Assembly: GCA_905195085.1 (NCBI GenBank)
Contig: CAJJUK010000016.1
Span: 1 to 32,083 of the forward strand
Direction: 5' to 3'
Length of the DNA: 32,083 nucleotides
Source of the DNA: an uncultured Christensenella sp.
GTDB taxonomy: Bacteria > Bacillota > Clostridia > Christensenellales > UBA1242
In this document: positions 8,195-16,256 of the stretch, piece after piece
Numbering within the stretch: the first letter of the stretch is position 1
How the letters are laid out: each line of letters starts with the position of its first letter
The notes under the pieces: generated by a model
Seen by the model: the letters and a program-made list of their open reading frames with translations, nothing else
What the model was told of the DNA's origin: nothing
Database searches by the model: none
Translations under genes and position numbers: made by a program

Positions 8195-8737
8195 CTACTT
8201 CTTACCCTTACCAGAAGCTTTACCAACTTTTCTAACAAGTGGTTCGCCATCATAGTGAACACCATATCCATGATAAGGTTCATAAGGTCTTTTGCTTCTA
8301 ATAACAGCACTAAATTGTCCAACTTTATGTCTATCAATTCCTGAAACAACGATTTCAGTAACAGATGGGCAAGTAACTTTCAAATCAGAAGGAATTTCAA
8401 CTTCGATTGGGTGAGAATAGCCAAGTCCCATAACAAGTTTGTTTCCAGAAACTTGTGCTTTATAACCAACTCCGGCAATAACAAGTTTCTTGTCCCAGCC
8501 TTTTGTCACACCAACAACCATGTTGTGAACAAGTGCTCTGTAAAGGCCTTGCTTTGCGTTGAGGTCTTCTTTCTCATATGTGAAGTGAACTTCATTGTCT
8601 TTAACTTCTGTTTTGATACCCTTGTCGATTGTTTGTGTCAAAGTTCCCTTTGGTCCTGTGACAACAATTTCATCTCCATTTCTGGCAAAAGTGGCACCAT
8701 TTTCAAGTTTAACTGGTTTATTTCCTATTCTTGACAT
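8195..8737 (-). CDS. rplF: 50S ribosomal protein L6
   Basis: L6 lies near the factor-binding centre of the large subunit. The start MSRIGNKPVKL has AAGGAGG 6 nt upstream, giving 180 aa; a six-residue longer ORF lacks support. Both repeated domains and the C-terminal signature PYEPYHGYGVHYDGE are present. Confidence 0.98.
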   Translation of the reverse strand: MSRIGNKPVKLENGATFARNGDEIVVTGPKGTLTQTIDKGIKTEVKDNEVHFTYEKEDLNAKQGLYRALVHNMVVGVTKGWDKKLVIAGVGYKAQVSGNKLVMGLGYSHPIEVEIPSDLKVTCPSVTEIVVSGIDRHKVGQFSAVIRSKRPYEPYHGYGVHYDGEPLVRKVGKASGKGKK

Positions 8738-8748
8738 AATGCACCTCC

Positions 8749-9147
8749 TTACCATACATAAGCGAGAACTTCGCCACCAACATTCAAACTTCTTGCAACT
8801 TTGTCAGTAACAATTCCTTTGTTTGTTGAAATAATGGCAATTCCAAGCCCGCTTATAACCTTTGGAAGATGTTCTTTGTCAGAATAGATACGAAGACCAG
8901 GTTTTGAAATTCTCTTCAAACCTTGGATAACACTTTGTCCTTCTTCATCATATTTAAGTGTAACTTGAATATTTTTGAAAGAACCAGCGTCAACAAGTTT
9001 GTATTCTGAAATGTAACCTTCGTCCAAAAGTATTTTAATGATTTCTAATTTTTCTCTTGATGCAGGGATTTCAACAGTCTTGTGTTTTGCACCGATAGCA
9101 TTTCTAAGACGAGTCAACATATCTGCAATTGGGTCTGTAACGAACAT
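8749..9147 (-). CDS. rpsH: 30S ribosomal protein S8
   Basis: S8 binds helix 21 of 16S rRNA and is an autoregulator of the spc operon in some bacteria. The 132-aa protein begins MFVTDPIADMLTRLRNAIGA and ends with the typical STNKGIVTDKVARSLNVGGE. AAGGAGG precedes the ATG. Confidence 0.98.
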   Translation of the reverse strand: MFVTDPIADMLTRLRNAIGAKHKTVEIPASREKLEIIKILLDEGYISEYKLVDAGSFKNIQVTLKYDEEGQSVIQGLKRISKPGLRIYSDKEHLPKVISGLGIAIISTNKGIVTDKVARSLNVGGEVLAYVW

Positions 9148-9157
9148 AATTCCCTCC

Positions 9158-9343
9158 TTACCAACTTGACTTTTTCACGCCAGGAATTTCCCCGCGGTTA
9201 GCCATTTCTCTAAAACAAATTCTGCAAATGCCATATTTACGAAGCACTGCGTGAGGTCTGCCACAGATAGAGCAACGAGTGTATTCTCTTGATTTGTATT
9301 TAGGTGTTCTTTTTTGTTTTGCAATTAATGATTTCTTTGCCAT
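9158..9343 (-). CDS. rpsN: 30S ribosomal protein S14, zinc (type Z) form
   Basis: A 61-aa S14 with two C-x2-C pairs (CSIC and CRIC) in the pattern RCSICGRPHAVLRKYGICRI, the zinc-dependent form encoded in the spc operon. It belongs to the 30S head. TAGGAGG lies upstream of the ATG. Confidence 0.98.
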   Translation of the reverse strand: MAKKSLIAKQKRTPKYKSREYTRCSICGRPHAVLRKYGICRICFREMANRGEIPGVKKSSW

Positions 9344-9354
9344 GAACTTTCCTC

Positions 9355-9903
9355 CTATCTAGCAAAAGGCAAACCAAGTGCCTTCAAAAGTGCTTTTGCT
9401 TCTGCATCAGTTTTTGCAGTGGTAATAAAAGATATATCAAGACCTCTGATTTTTTCTACTTTATCGTAAGAAATTTCAGGGAAGATAAGTTGTTCTTTAA
9501 CGCCCATTGAATAGTTTCCTCTTCCATCAAAAGACTTATCAGAAATTCCTCTGAAGTCTCTAACTCTTGGAAGAGCAATTCCAACAAGTCTGTCAAAGAA
9601 TTCATACATTCTCTTTCCACGAAGAGTAACTTTTGCACCAATCTTCATTCCTGCTCTAACCTTAAAGTTTGAAATCGCTTTCTTAGCTTTTGTTGCAACA
9701 GGTTTTTGACCAGCAATCAAAGTTAATTCTTCAACGGCAGTGTTAAAACTTTTTGAATTGTCTTTAACATCACCAAGTCCCATGTTCAAAACGATTTTAA
9801 CAAGTTTTGGAACTTCATTAACGTTGTTGTATCCAAACTCTTTGATGAGTTGTGGAACAATTTCTTCTTTATAGCGTTTTGCTGTTTGGTTTTGTTCTTT
9901 CAT
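9355..9903 (-). CDS. rplE: 50S ribosomal protein L5
   Basis: L5 carries 5S rRNA into the central protuberance. The 182-aa protein has KIVLNMGLGDVKDNSK, the QKPVATKAKKAISNFKVR motif and DFRGISDKSFDGRGNY. Length is normal. An AAGGTGG ribosome binding site precedes the ATG. Confidence 0.98.
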   Translation of the reverse strand: MKEQNQTAKRYKEEIVPQLIKEFGYNNVNEVPKLVKIVLNMGLGDVKDNSKSFNTAVEELTLIAGQKPVATKAKKAISNFKVRAGMKIGAKVTLRGKRMYEFFDRLVGIALPRVRDFRGISDKSFDGRGNYSMGVKEQLIFPEISYDKVEKIRGLDISFITTAKTDAEAKALLKALGLPFAR

Positions 9904-9914
9904 CTTTCACCACC

Positions 9915-10436
9915 TTATGCTTCTGTTTTAGCAGAAGGTTTTTTTGTCGACTTTTTAGTTGTTGAGGTGCTAGCCTCTTTTGTAGTTTTTGTTTCAACAG
10001 CCTTTTCTGCTTTTGCTGTTGTTTTCTTTGCTGAAGTTTCTTTCTTTGCCTTTGCAGGTTCTTCAGCTTTTGCAGAAGCAATGTTCTTCTTTGCTTCTTT
10101 CTTTGTTGCTTTCACAAATTCTTTGTCAAGAGAAGCTGAACATTTTTTGCAAACTCTAACTTTCTTTCCATTGATTTCTTTGTGAGCAACTCTTGTTGCT
10201 TTTCCACAAGTTCCACAAACAACCATAACATTTGAAATGTTGATTGGAGCAGTTTTCTTAACGATTTCGCTCTTTTCATTTTGTTTTCTTGCTTTCTTGT
10301 GTTTTGTCACAATGTTGACACCGTCAACCAAAACCTTGTTATCTTTAGGGAAAACATCTAAAACTTTACCGGTTTTACCTTTATCTTTTCCTGTGATAAC
10401 CAAAACGGTATCGCCTTTCTTAACTGTATTGCTCAT
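9915..10436 (-). CDS. rplX: 50S ribosomal protein L24 with a long C-terminal tail
   Basis: L24 initiates large-subunit assembly. The KOW core is at residues 4-35 (KGDTVLVITGKDKGKTGKVL), followed by a zinc-ribbon-like region with CGTC and CKKC (about 75-98). The protein is 173 aa against a usual length near 103; about 70 extra C-terminal residues are low complexity (Lys, Ala, Thr, Glu, Ser). The tail stays in frame to the stop, 12 nt before rplE. AAAAGGAG precedes the ATG. Confidence 0.95.
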   Translation of the reverse strand: MSNTVKKGDTVLVITGKDKGKTGKVLDVFPKDNKVLVDGVNIVTKHKKARKQNEKSEIVKKTAPINISNVMVVCGTCGKATRVAHKEINGKKVRVCKKCSASLDKEFVKATKKEAKKNIASAKAEEPAKAKKETSAKKTTAKAEKAVETKTTKEASTSTTKKSTKKPSAKTEA

Positions 10437-10451
10437 TTTGACGCTCTCCTT

Positions 10452-10820
10452 TTAAATAACTTCTGGTGCGAGAGAAATGATTTTCATGTAACCTTTGTCA
10501 CGAAGTTCTCTTGCAATAGGTCCAAACACACGAGTGCCCTTTGGTTGTTTTTGATTGTCAATAATCACAGCGGCGTTGTCATCGAAACGGATATGAGAAC
10601 CGTCAGCTCTGTTCAAACCTTTGGTTGTTCTAACAATAACTGCTTTAACAACATCGCCTTTCTTTACGCTGCCACCAGGTATAGCTTTCTTAACAGAAGC
10701 AACAATAACATCACCGATGTTACCACTTCTTCTAAAAGAACCACCAAGAACTCTGATACACATAATTTCTTTAGCACCTGTGTTGTCAGCAACTTTAAGT
10801 CTTGTTTGAGGTTGTACCAT
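10452..10820 (-). CDS. rplN: 50S ribosomal protein L14
   Basis: The 122-aa protein begins MVQPQTRLKVADNTGAKEIM and has RVLGGSFRRSGNIGDVIVAS, characteristic of L14, which forms inter-subunit bridges with 16S rRNA. Length is exactly typical. GGAGGAG precedes the ATG. Confidence 0.98.
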   Translation of the reverse strand: MVQPQTRLKVADNTGAKEIMCIRVLGGSFRRSGNIGDVIVASVKKAIPGGSVKKGDVVKAVIVRTTKGLNRADGSHIRFDDNAAVIIDNQKQPKGTRVFGPIARELRDKGYMKIISLAPEVI

Positions 10821-10830
10821 ATCTCTCCTC

Positions 10831-11094
10831 CTATTTCGCTTTCTCTACGATTTTAACAACTCTGTGATATTTTTCTTTTGAAAGTGGACGAGTTTCCATA
10901 ATAAGAACGGTATCGCCAATTCCACATTCATTGTTTTCATCGTGTGCTTTGAATTTCTTTGATTTTTGAACGACTTTTTTGATTTTTGCATCCTTAACTC
11001 TGTAAGTAACCTTAACAACGACAGTTTTGTCCATGCTTCCAGCACTAACAACAACACCTTGTCTTGTATTTCTCAAATTTCTACTTTGTTCCAT
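10831..11094 (-). CDS. rpsQ: 30S ribosomal protein S17
   Basis: An 87-aa S17 (RQGVVVSAGSMDKTVVVKV, then KAHDENNECGIGDTVLIMET and RPLSKEKYHRVV). The start at 11094 is chosen because GGAGG lies 8 nt upstream; an ATG 15 nt earlier overlaps that Shine-Dalgarno. It overlaps the 3' end of rpmC by 14 nt, implying coupled translation. Confidence 0.97.
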   Translation of the reverse strand: MEQSRNLRNTRQGVVVSAGSMDKTVVVKVTYRVKDAKIKKVVQKSKKFKAHDENNECGIGDTVLIMETRPLSKEKYHRVVKIVEKAK

Positions 11095-11299
11095 CGTTGT
11101 TTCCTCCATTTGCTATTTCCTTTTCTCTGATAGCAGTTTGAACTCTGGCAATTTCTTTTCTTACATTTCTGATTGCAAGTGGGTTTGCCAAATTTCTAGT
11201 AGCATGTGAAAAACGAAGATTAAAGAGTTCATTTTTAAGTTCTTTAAGTCTTGCGTTTAACTGTTCAAGAGAAAGAGTTCTAATTTCTTCATTCTTCAT
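11081..11299 (-). CDS. rpmC: 50S ribosomal protein L29
   Basis: A 72-aa helical-hairpin protein with LEQLNARLKELKNELFNLRF and the downstream NPLAIRNVRKEIARVQT. L29 sits beside the exit tunnel and helps bind SRP and trigger factor. The start MKNEEIR at 11299 is preferred over an ATG 12 nt upstream that adds MVRR. It overlaps rplP by 11 nt. Confidence 0.96.
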   Translation of the reverse strand: MKNEEIRTLSLEQLNARLKELKNELFNLRFSHATRNLANPLAIRNVRKEIARVQTAIREKEIANGGNNDGTK

Positions 11300-11729
11300 T
11301 CTTCTCACCACCTTCTACGGCTGTTTCTTTCTTTATGAACTTAGTTTTGCAAGGAAGTTTGTGTCCAGCAAGTCTAAGTGCTTCTCTAGCGATATCTTCA
11401 GATACGCCTTCGATTTCAAAAAGAACTCTGCCCGGTTTTACGACTGCAACCCAAAACTCAGGATTTCCTTTACCAGAACCCATACGAGTTTCAGCAGGTT
11501 TTTTAGTAACAGGTTTATCTGGGAAAATCTTGATCCAAACTTTTCCGCCACGCTTAATGTATCTTGTAAGTGCGATACGAGCAGCTTCAATTTGGTTAGA
11601 TTTGATCCAACAAGGTTCTGTGGCAATGATTCCGTAAGTTCCATAAGCAAGAGTGTTGCCTCTAGAAGCCTTTCCGGTCATTCTTCCACGCATAACCTTT
11701 CTTCTTTTAACTCTCTTAGGCATTAACAT
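11289..11729 (-). CDS. rplP: 50S ribosomal protein L16
   Basis: L16 organises the A-site tRNA pocket of the large subunit. The 146-aa protein has PKRVKRRKVMRGRMTGKASR near the N-terminus and KPVTKKPAETRMGSGKGNPE in the middle. GGAGG lies 9 nt before ATG 11729; a second ATG two codons later is possible. It overlaps rpsC by 14 nt. Confidence 0.98.
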   Translation of the reverse strand: MLMPKRVKRRKVMRGRMTGKASRGNTLAYGTYGIIATEPCWIKSNQIEAARIALTRYIKRGGKVWIKIFPDKPVTKKPAETRMGSGKGNPEFWVAVVKPGRVLFEIEGVSEDIAREALRLAGHKLPCKTKFIKKETAVEGGEKNEE

Positions 11730-12393
11730 TGTTTTTGTCCTCCTTTATAGGTTGTTTAGACAAAATTTCGCCTTTGTAAATCCAGCATTTGATTCCAAGT
11801 TTTCCATAGTTTGTGAATGCAGATGCTGTTGCATAATCAATGTCAGCACGGAGAGTGTGAAGTGGAAGAGAACCTTCCATATATTTCTCTGTTCTAGCCA
11901 TTGTGTTTGCACCATCGATAACACCACTAACTTGAACCTTGCAACCTTTTGCTCCAGCCTTCATAACTCTTTGCATTGCTTGTTTCAAAGCTCTTCTCCA
12001 TTGAACACGTTTTTCAAGTTGAACAGCGATTGATTCCGCAACAAGTTTTGCATCAAGGTCTGGTTTCTTAACTTCTTTGACATTCAAAACAAGAGATTTA
12101 ACAGGACGAACAAGTTTGTTCAAGTCTTTTTTGATTGCCTCAATTCCTGCACCCTTTGTTCCGATAATCATACCAGGCTTGCCTGTGTAGATGTCAACTT
12201 CAAGTTTGTTTTCAGTTCTTTTGATTTGAACTTCTGAGATTCCTGCATTTGCATGCTTTTTCTTAAAGAATTCTCTGATGTCATGGTCTTCTTTAAGATT
12301 TGCGGCAAAATCTTGTTTGTTGGCATACCAAGTTGATTGCCAATCTTTGTTGATTCCAATTCTAAGTCCGTATGGATTAACTTTCTGCCCCAT
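11716..12393 (-). CDS. rpsC: 30S ribosomal protein S3
   Basis: S3 lies at the mRNA entry channel and contributes helicase activity. The 225-aa protein has the N-terminal MGQKVNPYGLRIGINKDW, a KH domain with the GMIIGTKGAGIE loop near residue 75, and the C-terminal GAKGCKVQVSGVIDGANTMA. GAAGGAGG precedes the ATG, which overlaps rplV by one base. Confidence 0.98.
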   Translation of the reverse strand: MGQKVNPYGLRIGINKDWQSTWYANKQDFAANLKEDHDIREFFKKKHANAGISEVQIKRTENKLEVDIYTGKPGMIIGTKGAGIEAIKKDLNKLVRPVKSLVLNVKEVKKPDLDAKLVAESIAVQLEKRVQWRRALKQAMQRVMKAGAKGCKVQVSGVIDGANTMARTEKYMEGSLPLHTLRADIDYATASAFTNYGKLGIKCWIYKGEILSKQPIKEDKNNVNA

Positions 12394-12788
12394 TATTTTG
12401 CCTCCTTCAACTCGTCAAGGATAATTGTGATATGACAAGTTTTTTTCAAAATTCTGTCTGCTCTTCCTCTTGCTCTGAAAGAAATTCTTTTCATGATTGA
12501 GCCTGGAGTTGAATAACACTCAGCAACATAGAGATTGTCTGAAGAAAGACCTTTGTTATTTTCAGCGTTTGCAATGGCACTTTTCAAAACTTTGAGTGCT
12601 TCAGCAGCACCTGCTTGTGGCATGTAACTGAGAATTGCAACAGCTTCATTTGCTTTCTTACCTCTGATATTGTCAAGAACAATTCTAACCTTTGATGAAC
12701 TCATGCGAATATCTTTTGCAACAGCGTAAGGACGATTGTCTTTATTTGCGGCTCTTTTTTCAGCCTTTTGTCTAATTCTTGTAGCCAT
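12393..12788 (-). CDS. rplV: 50S ribosomal protein L22
   Basis: L22 lines the exit tunnel and is a known macrolide-resistance site. The 131-aa protein has DIRMSSSKVRIVLDNIRGKK and the C-terminal RISFRARGRADRILKKTCHI. Length is typical. AAGAGGTGG precedes the ATG. Confidence 0.98.
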   Translation of the reverse strand: MATRIRQKAEKRAANKDNRPYAVAKDIRMSSSKVRIVLDNIRGKKANEAVAILSYMPQAGAAEALKVLKSAIANAENNKGLSSDNLYVAECYSTPGSIMKRISFRARGRADRILKKTCHITIILDELKEAK

Positions 12789-12799
12789 CTTCCCACCTC

Positions 12800-13078
12800 T
12801 TAACTTCTTTTTGCGGCTTGTTTTTGTCCCGCATGTCCTTTGAAGGTTCTTGTCAAAGAGAATTCACCAAGTTTATGGCCAACCATGTCAGCAGTAACAT
12901 AAACTGGAATGTGTTTCTTACCATTATGAACAGCGAATGTGAAACCTACAAATTCTGGATAGATTGTTGAAGTTCTAGACCAAGTTTTGATAGGCTTTTT
13001 AACACCACTTTCAGCCATTTCATTGACTTTTTTCATAAGTCTTGGGCTGACATAAGGTTTTTTCATTTCTTTTCTCAT
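12800..13078 (-). CDS. rpsS: 30S ribosomal protein S19
   Basis: S19 in the 30S head partners with S13. The 92-aa protein has KPYVSPRLMKKV, WSRTSTIYPEFVGFTFAVHN and HKLGEFSLTRTFKGHAG. The first ATG follows GGAGGAGG; starting at the later MKKPYV is possible but has poorer spacing. Confidence 0.97.
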   Translation of the reverse strand: MRKEMKKPYVSPRLMKKVNEMAESGVKKPIKTWSRTSTIYPEFVGFTFAVHNGKKHIPVYVTADMVGHKLGEFSLTRTFKGHAGQKQAAKRS

Positions 13079-13091
13079 CGTGGCCTCCTCC

Positions 13092-13919
13092 TTAATTTAC
13101 TCTCTTAACCATCAAACGGTTAGATTTATTTTTCTTCTTTCTAGTCTTAAGACCAAGTGCAGGTTTACCCCAAGGTGTAACTGGTGATTTCATACCAACA
13201 GGGCTCTTACCTTCACCACCACCGTGTGGGTGGTCATTAGGGTTCATAACAACACCACGAACGGTTGGACGAACGCCCATATGTCTTGTTCTTCCAGCTT
13301 TACCGAGAGAAACAAGTTCGTGGTCAAGATTTCCAACAGTTCCGATTGTTGCACGGCAAGTGAGAAGAACTTTTCTCATTTCGCCTGATGGAAGTCTGAG
13401 TGTTGCATATTTGCCTTCCTTAGCCATAAGTTGAACTTCTGCACCAGCAGAACGAGCAAGTTGTCCACCCTTCTTTGGTTCAAGTTCAATGTTGTGAATA
13501 AGTGAACCAACAGGAATGTCAGAAAGTGGAAGGTTGTTTCCAATTCTGATTTCAACTCCGCTTCCGCTCATGAGAACATCTCCAACTTTAAGTCCAACAG
13601 GAGCGATGATGTATCTCTTTTCTCCATCTTTATAAGAAAGGAGTGCGATGTAAGCAGTTCTGTTTGGGTCATATTCAATTGCAACAACCTTTGCAGGAAT
13701 GTTGTCTTTGTTTCTTTTGAAGTCGATAATACGATACTTCTGTCTGTTTCCGCCACCCTTGTGACGAACAGTAACTTTACCTTGTGCGTTTCTTCCAGCA
13801 TGTTTTTTCTTAACAGCAAGGAGAGACTTTTCAGGTTCTTTTTTTGTCAATTCTTCTGTCGAAAGTTTTGAATAGAATCTTCTTCCGGCTGAAGTTGGAT
13901 TACTTTTTATGATAGCCAT
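13092..13919 (-). CDS. rplB: 50S ribosomal protein L2
   Basis: L2 is needed for subunit joining and peptidyl transfer. The 275-aa protein has VRHKGGGNRQKYRIIDFKR, the conserved His region NPNDHPHGGGEGKSPVG (near residue 228) and the basic C-terminus TRKKKNKSNRLMVKR. Length is typical. AGGAGGAG precedes the ATG. Confidence 0.98.
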   Translation of the reverse strand: MAIIKSNPTSAGRRFYSKLSTEELTKKEPEKSLLAVKKKHAGRNAQGKVTVRHKGGGNRQKYRIIDFKRNKDNIPAKVVAIEYDPNRTAYIALLSYKDGEKRYIIAPVGLKVGDVLMSGSGVEIRIGNNLPLSDIPVGSLIHNIELEPKKGGQLARSAGAEVQLMAKEGKYATLRLPSGEMRKVLLTCRATIGTVGNLDHELVSLGKAGRTRHMGVRPTVRGVVMNPNDHPHGGGEGKSPVGMKSPVTPWGKPALGLKTRKKKNKSNRLMVKRVN

Positions 13920-13932
13920 TTTCTCCTCCTAA

Positions 13933-14235
13933 TTAAGATAAACTTTCGAAGAATGCAATTGGTTTAGATTTTTCAGTGAGTGTAACGATTGCTTTTTTAT
14001 AGTCACTTGTCTTACCAACTGTTCTTCCTTGTTTTGTATTTTGTGATTTTTCATGTCCTTTAACGATACATGTGTTAACTTTTGCCACTTCAACGTTGAA
14101 CATTGTTTCAACCGCCTGAGCAATTTGAACTTTGTTTGCTCTTTTGTCTACAACAAAACTGTATATTTTGTTTTGAATTCCGGCATAACTTTTTTCTGTA
14201 AGAAGTGGTCTGATAATGATTTCATTTGCTTCCAT
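13933..14235 (-). CDS. rplW: 50S ribosomal protein L23
   Basis: L23 at the exit tunnel docks trigger factor and SRP. The 100-aa protein begins MEANEIIIRPLLTEKSYAGI and has YSFVVDKRANKVQIAQAVE. Its ATG overlaps the rplD stop codon (TAATG), with GGAGG inside the rplD end, so translation is coupled. Confidence 0.98.
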   Translation of the reverse strand: MEANEIIIRPLLTEKSYAGIQNKIYSFVVDKRANKVQIAQAVETMFNVEVAKVNTCIVKGHEKSQNTKQGRTVGKTSDYKKAIVTLTEKSKPIAFFESLS

Positions 14236-14858
14236 TATGCGTTTGCCTCCTCTAAGAATTTGATTGCAGACTCTGTCAAAACAACATTTTTGTTTGAAAC
14301 AACATCATATGTGTTTAAGAGTTCAACATTGACAGTGCTAAGATTTGGAATGTTGTTTGTTGCTTTAAGTTCTTTGTCAGAATTGTTTGAAGAAACAACC
14401 AAAACTGAACCATTAAACTTGAAAGCGTCCAAGAATTTTTGAGCATCTTTTGTCTTTGCACTTTCAATTTCAAATTTGTCAAGAACTGTAACTTCTTTTT
14501 GTGCAAGTTTTTGGCTGAGTGCAGAAAGAAGTGCTGTTCTCTTTGCTTGTTTGTTGACTTTCTTTGAAAAGTCTCTTGGCTTTGGAGCAAACACAACTCC
14601 ACCACCGATGAATTGTGGTCCTTTTGTTGAACCTTGTCTTGCCCTACCTGTTCCTTTTTGTCTGTAAGGCTTAGCAGCGTGACCTCTAACTTCGCTTCTT
14701 GTAAGAGTGCTTTTGTTTCCTTGTCTTTGGTTAGCGTTGTAAGCAACAATTACTTCATGAATGAGAGGTTCATTATATTCCACACCGAAAACGTCGTCTT
14801 TCAAAGAAATTGAACCAACTTCTTCGGCTTTCATATTATAAACTTTAACCTTTGCCAT
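14235..14858 (-). CDS. rplD: 50S ribosomal protein L4
   Basis: L4 lines the exit tunnel and is the S10-operon autoregulator in gamma-proteobacteria. The 207-aa protein has NQRQGNKSTLTRSEVRGHAA and the tunnel-loop sequence KGTGRARQGSTKGPQFIGGG. Length is normal. GAAGGAG lies upstream of the ATG. Confidence 0.98.
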   Translation of the reverse strand: MAKVKVYNMKAEEVGSISLKDDVFGVEYNEPLIHEVIVAYNANQRQGNKSTLTRSEVRGHAAKPYRQKGTGRARQGSTKGPQFIGGGVVFAPKPRDFSKKVNKQAKRTALLSALSQKLAQKEVTVLDKFEIESAKTKDAQKFLDAFKFNGSVLVVSSNNSDKELKATNNIPNLSTVNVELLNTYDVVSNKNVVLTESAIKFLEEANA

Positions 14859-14874
14859 TTCCGTTCTCCTTCAT

Positions 14875-15501
14875 TTACTTCTTAATCTTAACAGATTGTC
14901 TGATAGTAAGGATTGAACCTTTGCTACCTGGAACATTACCTTTGATCAAAAGTAAGTTTCTATCTGCATCGACTTTAACAATTTCCAAGTTTTGAATGGT
15001 CACTCTTTCATTTCCGTATTGTCCAGGCATGTGTTTGTTTTTGAAAACCCTAGATGGTGTTGAGTTTGCACTCATAGAACCAACTTCTCTGTGAACAGGT
15101 CCAGTACCGTGAGTCATTTTAAGTCTGTGTTGATTCCATCTTTTGATAACGCCAGAAAATCCGTGTCCTTTTGTAATTCCCATTACATCAACTTTGTCTT
15201 TTTCGCTGAAGATGTCAGCCTTAACTGTTGAACCAACTTCCAAATCTCCGTCAAGGTCAAATTCTCTCAAAACTTTGAAAGGTTCAACTTTTGCTTTGTC
15301 AAAAATCCCTTTTTGAGGTTTTGTGACATTTTTCTTCTTTTGGTCAAATGCACAAACATATGCATTGTAACCATCAACTTCTGTTGTCTTCTTTTGAACA
15401 ACTGTCATAGGACCAGCTTCAACAACAGTCACAGGTATAACCAAACCATCGTCAGTAAAGACTTGTGTCATACCGAGTTTTTTACCTAATATCGCTTTCA
15501 C
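14875..15501 (-). CDS. rplC: 50S ribosomal protein L3
   Basis: L3 starts large-subunit assembly near the peptidyl transferase centre. The 208-aa protein has MKAILGKKLGMTQVFTDDG and the signature GHGFSGVIKRWNQHRLKMTH. The start codon is GTG, 9 nt after AAGGAGG, in a conserved position. It follows rpsJ by 14 nt. Confidence 0.98.
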   Translation of the reverse strand: MKAILGKKLGMTQVFTDDGLVIPVTVVEAGPMTVVQKKTTEVDGYNAYVCAFDQKKKNVTKPQKGIFDKAKVEPFKVLREFDLDGDLEVGSTVKADIFSEKDKVDVMGITKGHGFSGVIKRWNQHRLKMTHGTGPVHREVGSMSANSTPSRVFKNKHMPGQYGNERVTIQNLEIVKVDADRNLLLIKGNVPGSKGSILTIRQSVKIKK

Positions 15502-15515
15502 TTCTCTTTACCTCC

Positions 15516-15824
15516 TTACAGTTTGATGTTAATCTCAACGCCGGCAGGGAGTTCCAACTTCATAAGAGCGTCAATAGCCTTAGCGTTTGGATTATAAATA
15601 TCAATCAATCTCTTGTGGGTTTTGCTTTCAAATTGTTCTCTTGAGTCTTTGTATTTGTGTGGAGAACGAATCACAGTTACCACTTCTCTGTCAGTTGGAA
15701 GTGGGATAGGCCCAGAAACTTTTGCGCCATTCTTGCCAGCTGTTTCAATAATTCTCTTGCAAGCTTCGTCAATAAGTGTGTGTTCATAGGCTCTAAGTTT
15801 AATTCTCATTTTTTGTGTTGCCAT
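15516..15824 (-). CDS. rpsJ: 30S ribosomal protein S10
   Basis: S10 serves in the 30S head and as NusE in transcription antitermination. The 102-aa protein has MRIKLRAYEHTLIDEACKRI and GPIPLPTDREVVTVIRSPH. The start (MATQKMRI) matches the family, although the AGGAGG is unusually far upstream (about 15 nt). It is the first gene of the super-operon, behind the long leader. Confidence 0.97.
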   Translation of the reverse strand: MATQKMRIKLRAYEHTLIDEACKRIIETAGKNGAKVSGPIPLPTDREVVTVIRSPHKYKDSREQFESKTHKRLIDIYNPNAKAIDALMKLELPAGVEINIKL

Positions 15825-16088
15825 CTTTCTTTTTATATACCTCCTGTATTAACTAATCCAAAATGTTGCATTTTTTCAATCGGGATACGCATTTTTGTGA
15901 CAAACTTGATTCCCACAACAAGTTTCAATCACTGTCGAACACTACCCCGCGTGTGTCATGCTGTCTGACTTAAAAAAATGTCATTTTGGTCGCCTCGGCA
16001 TCAAGGCCGAAACTCTGGTCCATGCAAATTTTCTTATCGTCGCTTGTATGACGCAAGTAACCTTGCACTTCCTCCCATAAATAACAGC
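15825..16088 (-). promoter_or_regulatory. 5' leader of the S10 operon
   Basis: About 264 untranslated nt separate the inferred transcription start from rpsJ. Visible stems include AAACTTG/CAAGTTT with a 10-nt loop (15902-15925) and TCGGC/GCCGA with a 6-nt loop (15995-16010). No ORF of note and no T-box motif were seen. A regulatory leader for a ribosomal protein operon is expected here, but the class is not recognised. Confidence 0.5.
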
Positions 16089-16094
16089 ACTTGT

Positions 16095-16123
16095 ATTATA
16101 GCAGACAAAGACATCATTGTCAA
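16095..16123 (-). promoter_or_regulatory. Sigma-A promoter of the S10 super-operon
   Basis: TTGACA (16118-16123), a 17-bp spacer and TATAAT (16095-16100) give a perfect consensus promoter reading toward rpsJ. Transcription should start near 16088. Confidence 0.9.
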
Positions 16124-16256
16124 CAGTTTTCAAAAGAAAAATAAAAAAGTCTCCAAAATTTTTGTTTGACCAATTCCTACAATTTGTTTTGATAATTATT
16201 ATTAATATGGTATCTTATTTTAGTAGAATATAAAACTAATAAAATAGGAGAAACAA

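Noticed and set aside
15825..16088. T-box riboswitch in the S10 leader
   Set aside because: No T-box sequence (TGGNACCGCG-like) or terminator/antiterminator pair is visible.
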